Assembly (NCBI GenBank): GCA_001804805.1
Contig: MHBH01000021.1
Location: forward strand, 1 to 39,577
Length of the DNA stretch: 39,577 nt
Direction of reading: 5' to 3'
Origin: Lentisphaerae bacterium GWF2_49_21
GTDB lineage: Bacteria > Verrucomicrobiota > Lentisphaeria > Victivallales > GWF2-50-93
A program made the position numbers and the translations under genes. Below, one piece after another: positions 25,667 to 34,303 of the stretch. The notes beneath the pieces were generated by a model, which saw nothing but the letters and a program-made list of their open reading frames with translations, did no database searches and had not been told where the DNA came from. Positions within the stretch are counted from its first letter, which is position 1, and each line of letters starts with the position of its first letter.

Positions 25667-26322
25667 CTCGCTTCCTCCTCCGCCCATTCGACCCTGCTCC
25701 ATACCTCATGCGGATCAAAGCACGACTGCATCGCGGCGAGCAGGAAAACCAGCGCGAACAGGCAGAACAGGGCAAATCCCGGAATGACCGTTGCGTATTC
25801 CGCAATCTTCGTCAACGACACCAGTACTCCGAGAAGCATGACCTCTATCATGCTCCATGTCCTGGTGAAGTTGATGTGCCTCAGCAGCAGGCCGACCCAG
25901 GCAGGCGGACGTCTGCGGGCACAGCCAATCAGGATCAGAAACAGGAAGCCGATCTGAAGGGCCGGGGAGATCACTGCGGTGAATAGGACAAGTACTGCAA
26001 CAATCTGATGTCCGTTGATCCAGAGCTTCTCCGCGCCGCCGGTTACCGTGGTAAAGGCCTCGCGTCCGACGGCGTTGAGCCCGAGCATGGGGACGGTGTT
26101 CGCAACGATGTACAGTATTATCGCCGCAACCGTCAGCGCAAAGGTGCGGTTGAACGAATCCCTGCGGTGGCGCCACAGTTCCTTGTCGCAGCGCGGACAG
26201 CGCACGGCCGCGCCCGGCTCAACCTCAGGAATACGCTGCAGCAGATCGCAGTGGGGACAGGCGATGATCGACGCGTCCGCCAATGGCCGGTTGCAGTCAG
26301 AGTGGTGATTTTGTATCTGCAA
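25654..26322 (-). CDS. pqiA: PqiA-family membrane protein, first half
   Basis: A 222-residue inner-membrane protein with one PqiA domain. Paired CPHC and CPRC motifs (about 22-25 and 41-44) suggest a zinc ribbon. YIVANTVPMLGL is the family's first-helix motif, and RTWSMIEVMLLGVLVS is the second. There is no in-frame ATG; TTG 26322 or TTG 26283 must serve, and neither has a clear ribosome binding site. The final residues NIQ and the stop lie in the inverted-repeat element, so the original C-terminus has probably been altered. PqiA proteins are thought to feed lipid to the PqiB tunnel. Confidence 0.85.
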   Translation of the reverse strand: MQIQNHHSDCNRPLADASIIACPHCDLLQRIPEVEPGAAVRCPRCDKELWRHRRDSFNRTFALTVAAIILYIVANTVPMLGLNAVGREAFTTVTGGAEKLWINGHQIVAVLVLFTAVISPALQIGFLFLILIGCARRRPPAWVGLLLRHINFTRTWSMIEVMLLGVLVSLTKIAEYATVIPGFALFCLFALVFLLAAMQSCFDPHEVWSRVEWAEEEARNIQ

Positions 26323-26453
26323 AATTATTCTTACTGATAGGAGTTTTGATCTTTTGTTTGTGGAAATGTAGCCAGCCTGGGAGCATAAATCAAGCAGAAC
26401 GCATCTTCATCATAGGGTATCTGAAGTAAAACCAGCTGGAAAACCTGGCTTCC

Positions 26454-27506
26454 TCATTCCGGATCGACGACCGGCCTTTCCTGCTTGCCGGTGATGAGGG
26501 CGCTGGGATTGCGCTCGAGATAGTCAAGAAGCTGTTTCGCGGACTGCAGGGTTTCATTGAAGTCAAGCATGTTCTTCTTGAACTCGGCGCGGAGGGCGTC
26601 GATGTTCCTCACCGTCTGATCTGAATTATCGACCAATGTCTTCGCTTTTCCAGAGAGCTCGGAAATCTTCGCATCCTTGATCTCCTTGCTGGTCTCGTCG
26701 GCGAGTTTGCTGATCGTATCAAGGGTCTTGTTGAAATTGTCGAACGATTTCTGCAGGTTCTGCACCAGATCATCGATGCGCTGCTTGCTCATTGCATCAT
26801 TCACCCTGGCGGAAAGATCCTTCAGGCTGGTGCTGATCGAATCAATCTGACCTACAATTTCCTTGATCTGCTTCTCGTCGATGATCTTGTTCGCCTTCTC
26901 AAGGAACTGGTTGAGCTGGTCGGAGATCTTCTGAAGATCCATCTTCGCTACGTTCTGGGTGGCCTTGTGCACCTCGGTTATGATGCTTTCTATGCTGACC
27001 GTCGGAATTGACGGGATATACGGGGGATGATCATCCGGAAGATCGTAATCACCTATCGGATTCTCCTTGGGATCGAGGATCGTGATATCAACAAACAATG
27101 TCCCGGTTATATCACCGTACTGGAGCTGGCACCTCAGGCCCTTGCTCACATGATCATCGATACTGTCGCTGAAACTCTCCATCGCCTGTTTTTCCGACAT
27201 GAGCTTCAGCTCATTCTTCTTCTTTGTCGCCTTGCAGAAGGCGTCCGGATCAAAGTTCATGTAGATCAGTATCTCCTTCATCTCAGGCCCAAGCTGGATC
27301 TTATCGACGCTGCCGACCGTCACGCCTTTGATCTTGACCTTCGCACCTTTCTCAAGCCCCTGGACCGAAGCCGATACAATGGTCATGAATGCATATGTCT
27401 TCTTGAAATACTTGAATGATCCCAGCGCCACCAGCCCGATTACAAGGAGAGCGAACGCCACCACGGCAAGAACCCCCACCTTGTATTTATTTCCAATATT
27501 GCTCAT
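26454..27506 (-). CDS. mlaD: MlaD-family MCE protein, substrate-binding part of the ABC lipid transporter
   Basis: A 350-residue inner-membrane-anchored protein. The TM is at about 10-32. The single MCE domain (about 35-150) shows ASVQGLEKGAKVKIKGVTVG. A long coiled coil with repeated Ser/Lys/Asp heptads spans about 185-330, ending LDYLERNPSALITGK, nearly the same tail as PqiB. It is longer than E. coli MlaD (about 180) because of the coiled coil. It follows the MlaF stop by 3 bases. It probably forms the hexameric ring on MlaE. Confidence 0.92.
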   Translation of the reverse strand: MSNIGNKYKVGVLAVVAFALLVIGLVALGSFKYFKKTYAFMTIVSASVQGLEKGAKVKIKGVTVGSVDKIQLGPEMKEILIYMNFDPDAFCKATKKKNELKLMSEKQAMESFSDSIDDHVSKGLRCQLQYGDITGTLFVDITILDPKENPIGDYDLPDDHPPYIPSIPTVSIESIITEVHKATQNVAKMDLQKISDQLNQFLEKANKIIDEKQIKEIVGQIDSISTSLKDLSARVNDAMSKQRIDDLVQNLQKSFDNFNKTLDTISKLADETSKEIKDAKISELSGKAKTLVDNSDQTVRNIDALRAEFKKNMLDFNETLQSAKQLLDYLERNPSALITGKQERPVVDPE

Positions 27507-27509
27507 ATT

Positions 27510-28280
27510 TCATCCCCTCATGTTTGAACGGTTTAAAAATTGCCTTACCCATCCGTTGCTGCTGTTTTCACGCAGCTTCCTCGGATCCCCCTCCTCGATG
27601 ATCCCCTTCTTCTCCTTGTCAAGGATGATGCCCCTGTCAGCCACGGAATATATGCTGTCCAGCTCGTGTGTCACGATCACCATCGTGCATCCGAGCGTGT
27701 TCCTCAGTTCCAGTATCAGATTGTCGAGATCCGCGGATGAGATCGGATCAAGGCCCGCGGACGGTTCATCGAAAAAGAGGATTTCCGGATCAAGGGCCAT
27801 CGCCCTGGCGAGGCCCGCCCTCTTCTTCATTCCGCCGCTCAGCTCGGAAGGCATGAACTGTTCGAAGCCTTCGAGCCCGACCAGGCTGAGCTTGTGCTTT
27901 GCAACAGAGGAGATCATGTCTTCGGACAGCTCCGTGAACTCCCTCAGCGGGAGCGCGACATTCTCCTCGAGCGTCAAGGAGCTGAAAAGCGCTCCGGACT
28001 GGTATAGCACCCCGAAAAGCCTGGTCAGATCCTCCTTTTCATCATCGTCGGCATTCACCATGCTCCTGCCTTTGATGAGTATGTCCCCGGACAGCGGCTC
28101 ATAAAGTCCTATCATATGTTTGAGCAAGGTGCTTTTTCCGCATCCCGACCCTCCGAGTATCACGAAGATCTCGCCCTTGTACACATCGAAGGTCAGATCC
28201 TCCAGCACGACAAGATCGCCATAGCCTATGTCCAGGCTCCTGACCTCTATCATCGCCTTGCCTTGTTCTCTTGAATCCAT
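27510..28280 (-). CDS. mlaF: ABC transporter ATPase, MlaF-like
   Basis: Cytoplasmic ATPase of the lipid transporter, 256 residues. Walker A is GGSGCGKST (43-51), the Q-loop is Gln94, the signature LSGGM is at 147-151 and Walker B plus catalytic Glu are ILFFDE (167-172), followed by PSAGLDPIS. The LSGGMKKRAGLARAMALDP text is typical of MlaF. AAGAAGG precedes ATG 28280, and MlaD follows at once. MlaE lies 301 bases upstream on the same strand, separated by repeats. Confidence 0.94.
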   Translation of the reverse strand: MDSREQGKAMIEVRSLDIGYGDLVVLEDLTFDVYKGEIFVILGGSGCGKSTLLKHMIGLYEPLSGDILIKGRSMVNADDDEKEDLTRLFGVLYQSGALFSSLTLEENVALPLREFTELSEDMISSVAKHKLSLVGLEGFEQFMPSELSGGMKKRAGLARAMALDPEILFFDEPSAGLDPISSADLDNLILELRNTLGCTMVIVTHELDSIYSVADRGIILDKEKKGIIEEGDPRKLRENSSNGWVRQFLNRSNMRG

Positions 28281-28581
28281 ACCCGGTCAACCTTCTTAAG
28301 AATTCATTTCTTGTCGTCATGTCTTTTATGTCAGGCGTCTCCGCCTGACCTTGGCCTGTCGCGCCGTAGCATCTCAGCGAAGGCGGAAGCTTGCGTAACC
28401 TGTTGTCGAAGATCCCGGCCCCAACGGGCGTCGGGAAAACAAACTAAAGTTTGGACTCCAACTGGCATATTTCCGCGACAACAGTTTTATTATATTATTG
28501 AAATCAGCTCATCAAAAAGCTATTTCAATCCAGAACAATCAATCTTTCTTCGATTCTTGCCATCCATTCATCCGGCTTCTA
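28281..28581. repeat. Repeat-filled gap between mlaE and mlaF
   Basis: No gene is seen. It contains a GTCAGGCG/CGCCTGAC hairpin (28330-28349), of the same family as 34167-34186, and the CGAAGATCCCGG repeat (28408-28437) shared with 9874-9901. The remainder (28440-28560) is AT-rich without clear structure. The gap sits inside what is otherwise one operon. Confidence 0.65.
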
Positions 28582-29724
28582 TTAATATTTTATCCCGAAA
28601 ATCAGTACTATCTGGGGGAATATGAATGTGACGAAAAAATCCGCCACGACAACCAGGAAAATTCCAGTGACGACAGAAGATGTCGCCGCCTTTCCCACGC
28701 CTTTCGCATCCTTGTCCGACTCGAAGCCGCGGAAACAGCCGACGCAGGCGATTATGCAGGCGAACACCAGTCCTTTCACAAGTGATTCTGCGATATTCGC
28801 AGGAATCATGGACTCTATGGTCCTGTTCACGTATTCGATCACGGTCATGTCCGTCATCCCGATGCTGATGATAAGTCCTCCCATGATCCCGCTGAAATCC
28901 CCGATCAGGACCAGCATCGGCATGACCACTGCAAGGGCGATGAGTTTTGGAATGACAAGGAAACGGGCGGGCTTGAGCCCCATCGTATCCATCGCGTCAA
29001 TTTCCTCGGCCACGTTCATTGTCCCAAGCTCCGCGGCATATGCCGAACCGGCACGCCCGATGCAGATCATCGCGACCATCAGCGGACCAAGCTCCCTTAC
29101 AAGCGCGAGACCGACAAGATCCGCTATGTAGATCTGCAGGCCGAACCTTTCCATCTGCGTGATTCCCTGGAATCCGAGGATGACTCCTATGAGGAAGCAT
29201 ATCAGCATTACGATCGGGATCGCGTCCGCACCGCTCTTGTCCATGTAATATACGACCTCCCGGAGATCAAGCTTCCGGGGATGGGTGAACAGATAGAATG
29301 ATTTGCAGATCTCTCCGATGAAACCAAGGCACTTCCTTGCGTCACCATAAATCTTATAGCATGCGTCTCCTGACGAGAGGAAGACGGACTGTGGTTTTTC
29401 CCTGCGGAACTCCTTGGGATGGTATCTTCCTTCCTTGTCAAACCCGAGCTTTGCGAGATTCGCAGCCAGAACCTCATCGGAAATCCCCTTGAATTCAATC
29501 TTCACGTCATTCCTGGAGCAGAGCTCTCCGCAGCCTATGATGAAGGTGATCACCGAGAAGTTCGAAGACACGATCTTGCTGAGATCTACTGAAAGGAGAT
29601 TTATATCATTCTTAAAAAGCACCTTGACCTGCTCGTATGAGGACTCCATCTCCTGGAATGACATCCCCTGCCCAGGCAGATCCTTTATCTCAAGCATTTT
29701 TCCATTTTGATTCAGCGAAGGCAT
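28582..29724 (-). CDS. mlaE: MlaE-family permease with N-terminal STAS domain
   Basis: Inner-membrane permease of the phospholipid ABC transporter, 380 residues. Residues about 1-105 resemble a STAS domain (LLSVDLSKIVSSNFSVITFI), the role played by separate MlaB in E. coli. Residues about 130-380 are MlaE, with VILGFQGITQMERFG, VRELGPLMVAMICIGRAGSA and AEEIDAMDTMGLKP followed by four or five helices. The start at ATG 29724 has a weak site; ATG 29697 is an alternative. Fusion of STAS with MlaE occurs in several phyla. Confidence 0.92.
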   Translation of the reverse strand: MPSLNQNGKMLEIKDLPGQGMSFQEMESSYEQVKVLFKNDINLLSVDLSKIVSSNFSVITFIIGCGELCSRNDVKIEFKGISDEVLAANLAKLGFDKEGRYHPKEFRREKPQSVFLSSGDACYKIYGDARKCLGFIGEICKSFYLFTHPRKLDLREVVYYMDKSGADAIPIVMLICFLIGVILGFQGITQMERFGLQIYIADLVGLALVRELGPLMVAMICIGRAGSAYAAELGTMNVAEEIDAMDTMGLKPARFLVIPKLIALAVVMPMLVLIGDFSGIMGGLIISIGMTDMTVIEYVNRTIESMIPANIAESLVKGLVFACIIACVGCFRGFESDKDAKGVGKAATSSVVTGIFLVVVADFFVTFIFPQIVLIFGIKY

Positions 29725-29762
29725 TTATTGATCCGTATTTTTAAGACAAATTGTACGTATTC

Positions 29763-29782
29763 AGTAAACTATGTCGTTTACT
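29763..29782. promoter_or_regulatory. Inverted repeat upstream of mlaE
   Basis: AGTAAAC-tatgtc-GTTTACT, a 7+6+7 inverted repeat 39 bases before the mlaE start. Size and place fit a repressor site, but no cognate regulator is apparent. A loose TTGCAT promoter lies upstream on the minus strand. Confidence 0.35.
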
Positions 29783-29958
29783 TAATCCGTACTAAAAATA
29801 AAATGCAAAATCATTCTTTTTATGATTTATTAGATGTAAATATTTACGGCAAATTCCAATTTTTCATGTATTTGTTTGTAGTCAATGCCGTAAGGCATGT
29901 TCTTATTGAAAACTATTCCATTCTCTCAGGCAGCAGAACTTGGGTTACCTATAGTTTA

Positions 29959-30510
29959 TCACGGGCTCTTCTGGATATCTGCCGTAATCTCCTCAAGGAT
30001 CTTTGCGGCGGCGGTGGCGGCGCCCCTGGCGAAACTTTCACCTGTTATTTTCTCCACCGGCACTTCCTGCATGTAGGTCTTGCTGAAAAGCGGTTTCCCC
30101 GACGAACGTTCCTCGAAGGAAACCTGTATTATGAGTTTCACAGATGATTTGACCATATCCGCCTCGATCTGGAATATCTCCGCCTTCAGGAGGCAGACAA
30201 CAGCCTTTTCATTTGAAGCACCGGTTTCATAGGCGAGTGAAAGATATTTCTTCAGCATGTCGGCGGGAGAGCAGCTCCAGCGGTTGTATTCATCAAGCTC
30301 TATGCGGTTCTCTGACATCCTGAAGACCATCTTCTCCAGATAAGGCCTGCTCGCATCGACATCGGCGACCAGCACCCGCCTGCCGCCGACATCCTGCACG
30401 GCAGGAGACCCGATGTCAAAATACGAGGACTTTATATATGGCTCCTTCCTGAATATCCCGCATCCGCAGATAAAAAGGATCAGGACTGCGCAGGTCAAGA
30501 TTCTGATCAT
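29959..30510 (-). CDS. PqiC-like ABC-type transport auxiliary lipoprotein
   Basis: A 183-residue lipoprotein with signal ending LFICGC (Cys17). The mature part follows the PqiC pattern: YFDIGSPAV, RMSENRIELDEYNRWSCSPADML and LKAEIFQIEAD, closing with an amphipathic helix (GAATAAAKILEEI). It is the first gene of the lipid-transport block and 234 bases before mlaE. It is a second, diverged relative of the PqiC at 22626-23360; by position it likely serves the MlaFED-type complex. AAAGGAG precedes ATG 30510. Confidence 0.85.
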   Translation of the reverse strand: MIRILTCAVLILFICGCGIFRKEPYIKSSYFDIGSPAVQDVGGRRVLVADVDASRPYLEKMVFRMSENRIELDEYNRWSCSPADMLKKYLSLAYETGASNEKAVVCLLKAEIFQIEADMVKSSVKLIIQVSFEERSSGKPLFSKTYMQEVPVEKITGESFARGAATAAAKILEEITADIQKSP

Positions 30511-30555
30511 TGGAGAGTCTCCTTTGGAAAATATTTTTTTTGAAATTAAGTCGAA

Positions 30556-30584
30556 AATATATATCTTTCATCATATACTTGCAA
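30556..30584 (-). promoter_or_regulatory. Promoter of the lipid-transport block
   Basis: On the minus strand TTGCAA (30584-30579), a 17-base spacer and TATATT (30561-30556). The AT-rich leader and a good ribosome binding site before ATG 30510 fit a strong promoter. Confidence 0.6.
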
Positions 30585-30665
30585 AACAAAACCGGGGCAA
30601 ACATGAAAACAACTCAGGGTCATCCCTCAGGATGACGGATGGATGGATTGCTGGATGACCCGCCT

Positions 30666-30694
30666 TGCACCGTCGCCAAGAGGCTATGGTGCAC
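30666..30694. repeat. GTCGCCAAGGCTATGG-type hairpin repeat
   Basis: TGCAC...GTGCA stem around CGTCGCCAAGAGGCTATG. Related units follow at about 30696-30722 and occur at 36507-36532, 36764-36792 and, inverted, at 37071-37092. Confidence 0.7.
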
Positions 30695-30743
30695 ACGGTC
30701 GCTAAAAAGCTATGGCGCGGCAAGATGGATGGTTGGTTTTGAA

Positions 30744-31808
30744 TCAGTCCTGCCCTCTGGAAGCGCTGCCGGAGGCTGCAATGTCCATTTCCAATTCCGA
30801 TGAATATTTCCCCTGGGATGCCAGGCTGTTCATTTTGGCGCGGTGAAGCAGTACCTTCTGCGCGGCTTCCAGGTTTTCAGGCTTTCCTGCCCAGGTTCGT
30901 GTTGCTCCGTCCTGCAAGGCTCTTGCGAAGGAAAAAGTCAGCGGCCAGGACTGCGGGCCTTTCTGGTTTATGGCGTTCAAGTTGGCGGTTGCATCCAGTT
31001 CAGTCTGGCCTCCTGAGAGAAAGACTACTCCAGGCAGGTTCACCGGCAGCACTTCATCCAGCAGCGCCAACGTCTCCTTGGCTACCTGCTCCGGTGTGGC
31101 GGTCTGCCCGGATTTCTTTCCCGGCACAACCATGTTCGCCTTTAGGATAATCCCTTCAATGGCGACGCCCATGTTTTTCAGTTCTTCAAACATGGTGCCC
31201 AGGATCATCCCGCTCGCATCCCTGCACCGATGCTGATCATGCTCCCCGTCCATCAGCACCTCCGGCTCGACGACCGGCACCAGCCCGTTTTCCTGGCAGG
31301 CCAGTGCGTACTGCGCCAGATCCTTTGCGTTCTGACTGATGTTGCCGGCGCTTGGAAGGCTTGGACCAATTGCGATCACTGAACGCCACTTTGCGAACTT
31401 CGCACCCCTGGACACGTATTCCTTAAGTCGCCCGTCAAGCCCGTCCAATCCTTTTGTAAATTTCTCACCGGATGATCCGCCGTAGTCGGCAAGGCCCTGG
31501 TCAACTTTGATCCCCGGCAGGATCCCCTCATCCTGGATCACCTTGAGGAAGCTCCGTCCGTCCAGGGCGTTCTGCCTTATGGTTTCATCGAACAATATCA
31601 CTCCCGATATGTACCGTCCTTCACCCGGCGCGGCCAGAAGCATGTTCCTGAAGGCCCTGCGGTTCCCTTCAGTGTTCTCCAGATTTATGGACGCAAACCT
31701 CTTCCCCACCGTGTTCACGCTTTCGTCCGCAGCCAGCAAACCCCTGCCTTTCGACACCATCTGGTTTGCGACAGAGTTGAGCGCCCGGATCTTTTTCAGT
31801 TCAATCAT
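30744..31808 (-). CDS. Class I fructose-bisphosphate aldolase
   Basis: Glycolytic and gluconeogenic enzyme splitting fructose 1,6-bisphosphate; 354 residues, of the animal/plant-like class I type. Landmarks are LLAADES (Asp28), KVDQGL (Lys101), FAKWRSV (Lys140), PVVEPEVLMDGEHD (Glu181, Glu183) and the Schiff-base lysine Lys223 in GIILKANMV. The C-terminal tail lacks the usual terminal tyrosine. I choose ATG 31808 (AAGGG before it); an open frame to 31874 would cover the promoter. Confidence 0.94.
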   Translation of the reverse strand: MIELKKIRALNSVANQMVSKGRGLLAADESVNTVGKRFASINLENTEGNRRAFRNMLLAAPGEGRYISGVILFDETIRQNALDGRSFLKVIQDEGILPGIKVDQGLADYGGSSGEKFTKGLDGLDGRLKEYVSRGAKFAKWRSVIAIGPSLPSAGNISQNAKDLAQYALACQENGLVPVVEPEVLMDGEHDQHRCRDASGMILGTMFEELKNMGVAIEGIILKANMVVPGKKSGQTATPEQVAKETLALLDEVLPVNLPGVVFLSGGQTELDATANLNAINQKGPQSWPLTFSFARALQDGATRTWAGKPENLEAAQKVLLHRAKMNSLASQGKYSSELEMDIAASGSASRGQD

Positions 31809-31845
31809 AGTGTTCCCTTTCGGTTTAGAACTTCCCTGCATGAGA

Positions 31846-31874
31846 AATATAAGTGTATAAAGGGGAAATGGCAA
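31846..31874 (-). promoter_or_regulatory. Promoter of the aldolase gene
   Basis: On the minus strand TTGCCA (31874-31869), a 17-base spacer and TATATT (31851-31846), placing the transcript start about 30 bases before ATG 31808. Confidence 0.6.
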
Positions 31875-31907
31875 TGTGAAGCCTATGGGGTAAAACCCTC
31901 ATGGAAT

Positions 31908-32029
31908 AAAGAATCTCCTGACGGCCATCCTATCCCCGCCGCATCCGGTTTCGCAAGACTACGCCGTGACAAGAGCAACGGGGTATTACGGACGCCCTCC
32001 CTCATCTCGCGGCGGGCCGGAGATTCTTT
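31908..32029. repeat. Structured 122-base inverted-repeat element
   Basis: Outer arms AAAGAATCTCC (31908-31918) and GGAGATTCTTT (32019-32029) are exact reverse complements. An inner pair CCCGCCGC (31935-31942) and GCGGCGGG (32009-32016) stacks on the same axis. The loop is GC-rich and distinct from the neighbouring AT-rich text. It has no coding character. It may be a miniature mobile element or a structured RNA. Confidence 0.65.
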
Positions 32030-32049
32030 ATAACAAAAGAAATTAAAAG

Positions 32050-32065
32050 CCGACCCAAGGGTCGG
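32050..32065 (-). terminator. Orphan terminator-like hairpin on the minus strand
   Basis: CCGACCC-tt-GGGTCGG on the minus strand followed by CTTTTAATTTCTTTTG. No minus-strand gene lies directly upstream, since the ABC-F gene is on the plus strand, so it would end an unrecognised transcript or belong to the adjacent repeat. Confidence 0.4.
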
Positions 32066-32173
32066 GGAATTTGACCCAACTAAGATTAAATCCATAACGC
32101 AGAGTTCTCCGATGCGTCGCTGTGAATTTCCGGAAACGGGAATATAATATGGCTCGCGTTTTGAATACCTTGG

Positions 32174-34081
32174 ATGAATGGATTTTCAATGAACAACCAG
32201 ACAGTCATAGTGAACGCCTCGGGACTCGATGTCCAGATCGGACGCCAGATCATCCTCAAAAAGGCTGAACTGACAGTTTTCGAAGGCGAGCGCGTCGGGC
32301 TTGTCGGGCGCAACGGCGCAGGCAAGTCCACTCTGCTCAGCATCCTCGCCGGCACATTGAAGCCGGACGACGGGATACTGGCTTTCAAGCGCGAAACGCA
32401 GGTCGCGTTCCTCCCGCAGGACCTTCCGCTCGATCCTGAAAAGACTGTCCGTGAGAACGTCCTCGACGGCGCTTCATACGTCCTGAAAATGATCAGCCGC
32501 TACGAGCAGATGTCACACGACAATCATGAGGCGATGGCATTGGAACACACAATCGCCCAACATGGAGGATGGACCCTTGACAGGCGCGTCGACGAGGCGA
32601 TGACACGCCTGCATTTGCCACCACCAGACCGATCGTCCGCAAACCTTTCCGGGGGCGAGCGCCGCCGCGTCGCGCTCTGCCGTACGCTTGTCTCGCTGTC
32701 GGATCTGCTCCTGCTGGACGAGCCGACAAACCATCTTGACACCGAAGCGATCGAATGGCTCGAACAGTTCCTCTCACGTTATCCCGGCACCTGCATCATG
32801 GTAACCCATGACCGTTATTTCCTCGACCGGATTGCCGACCGCATACTCGAACTGACTGACGGCGTCATATATTCGCATCCCGGCAACTACACCGCCTACC
32901 TCACCGCAAAATCGGATCGCGAGGAGCAGGATGAAGCCAAGGAACATAAGCGCCAGTCGTTCCTGCGCCGTGAGCTGGACTGGGTCCGCCGCGGCCCGAA
33001 GGCGCGCACCACAAAATCAAAGTCGCGTCTAGACCGCTATTATTCCGCCGAGTCCGAATCGGGTCCTAACCGCGAACTCGACGTCGAACTCATCCTGCCG
33101 GTTCCTCCGAAGCTCAGCGCCAGAGTTGTGGACTTCAGGGAACTGGGACTGTCACTCGGTGGCAAGACGCTTTTCAAGGATTTCTCGTTCAGTTTCTCCG
33201 CAGCCACCTGCATCGGAGTCGTCGGCCCGAACGGCGTCGGCAAGACTTCCCTCATCAAGGTGATGATTGGCGAACTGGAGCCGGATTCAGGGGAACTTGT
33301 CATCGGCAACCAGACCGTCTTCAATTATGTGGACCAGCACCGCGTCCATCTCAACGACGACAACACCGTCTTCAATGAGATAAACGACGGCAAGGATTTC
33401 ATCCAGTTCGGTGGCGAGGAAGGCGGACGCGTCTCGACCTGGACATATCTCAGGCGATATCTTTTCGCCGAAGAGCGGATATTGACGCAGGTGCGCTGTC
33501 TTTCCGGCGGCGAGCGCAGCCGTCTGATGCTGGCGAAAATCCTGAAGGATGGCGGAAACTTCCTGATCCTCGACGAACCGACAAACGATCTGGATCTTCC
33601 GACGCTCCGCGTGCTCGAGGAGGGACTCATCCGATTTGCGGGATGCGCGATGGTTGTCAGCCATGACCGTTATTTCCTGAACCGCGTCTGCACGGGAATC
33701 CTCGCTTTCGAAGGTGATGGAAAAGTCTACTATCAGGAAGGCGACTACGATTATTATCTGCAGAAAAAAGCTGAACGCCAGCCTGTTGCAAGCAAACCGG
33801 AGCCGGTCGCGTCCAAGGTTGCGAAGTCCGCAAAGACATCTTCCTCTGATGACAAACCGAAGAAGCTCACCTGGAAAGACCAGAAGGAGCTGGATGGCAT
33901 GGAGGAGAAAATAAACAAGGCGGAGGCGGCTGTCGCCGAAATGGAAACCCAGTTCAACGATCCGGACTTCTACATCAAGAACGGCCCGAAGGTGAAGGAG
34001 CTGATAGCGGAGCTCGAACATCGCCGCAGGGAAGTCGAGAAGCTATATTCCCGCTGGCACGAACTGAGCAGCCAGAAGTAG
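32174..34081 (+). CDS. ABC-F family ATPase (Uup-like)
   Basis: Soluble tandem ATPase that acts at the ribosome, not a transporter; 635 residues. The first domain has VGRNGAGKSTLLSILAG, signature LSGGERRRVALCRTL and LLLLDEPTNHLDTEAI. A linker with Arg/Lys-rich helices (about 245-300) follows. The second domain has VGPNGVGKTSLIKVMIG, LSGGERSRLMLAKIL and LILDEPTNDLDLPTL. The C-terminal coiled coil (about 565-630, LTWKDQKELDGMEEKI) is typical of Uup, which also binds DNA junctions. ATG 32174 or ATG 32189 may be the start; neither has a strong site. Confidence 0.93.
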   Translation: MNGFSMNNQTVIVNASGLDVQIGRQIILKKAELTVFEGERVGLVGRNGAGKSTLLSILAGTLKPDDGILAFKRETQVAFLPQDLPLDPEKTVRENVLDGASYVLKMISRYEQMSHDNHEAMALEHTIAQHGGWTLDRRVDEAMTRLHLPPPDRSSANLSGGERRRVALCRTLVSLSDLLLLDEPTNHLDTEAIEWLEQFLSRYPGTCIMVTHDRYFLDRIADRILELTDGVIYSHPGNYTAYLTAKSDREEQDEAKEHKRQSFLRRELDWVRRGPKARTTKSKSRLDRYYSAESESGPNRELDVELILPVPPKLSARVVDFRELGLSLGGKTLFKDFSFSFSAATCIGVVGPNGVGKTSLIKVMIGELEPDSGELVIGNQTVFNYVDQHRVHLNDDNTVFNEINDGKDFIQFGGEEGGRVSTWTYLRRYLFAEERILTQVRCLSGGERSRLMLAKILKDGGNFLILDEPTNDLDLPTLRVLEEGLIRFAGCAMVVSHDRYFLNRVCTGILAFEGDGKVYYQEGDYDYYLQKKAERQPVASKPEPVASKVAKSAKTSSSDDKPKKLTWKDQKELDGMEEKINKAEAAVAEMETQFNDPDFYIKNGPKVKELIAELEHRRREVEKLYSRWHELSSQK

Positions 34082-34166
34082 ATGCTGAAGTAGGTACTGG
34101 CTTTCTGCGTCCGGCATAGCATTTGGGCGAAGCCGGAAGCCTGTACCATTCTTGGATTATCTTTAC

Positions 34167-34186
34167 GTCAGGCTCCTTGGCCTGAC
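34167..34186. repeat. GTCAGGC/GCCTGAC hairpin
   Basis: GTCAGGC-tccttg-GCCTGAC in the 468-base gap after the ABC-F gene. It is of the same family as 28330-28349. Confidence 0.6.
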
Positions 34187-34303
34187 TCCCGCCGGCAATG
34201 ATTATTCCCATGGTGTAGTTCCTCTAGCCTTCGTTTGTAGTTAACGCATTTTTGCGTGTTCTTGTCTTAATGTCTTAAAAAAGACACAGCCAACAATGGC
34301 TTA

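Noticed and set aside
29707-30147. Plus-strand open frame opposite the first PqiC gene
   Set aside because: It overlaps a clear lipoprotein gene on the other strand, and its unique part is AT-rich intergenic sequence.
31809-31874. Longer start for the aldolase at 31874
   Set aside because: The promoter at 31846-31874 occupies this stretch and the family begins at ATG 31808.
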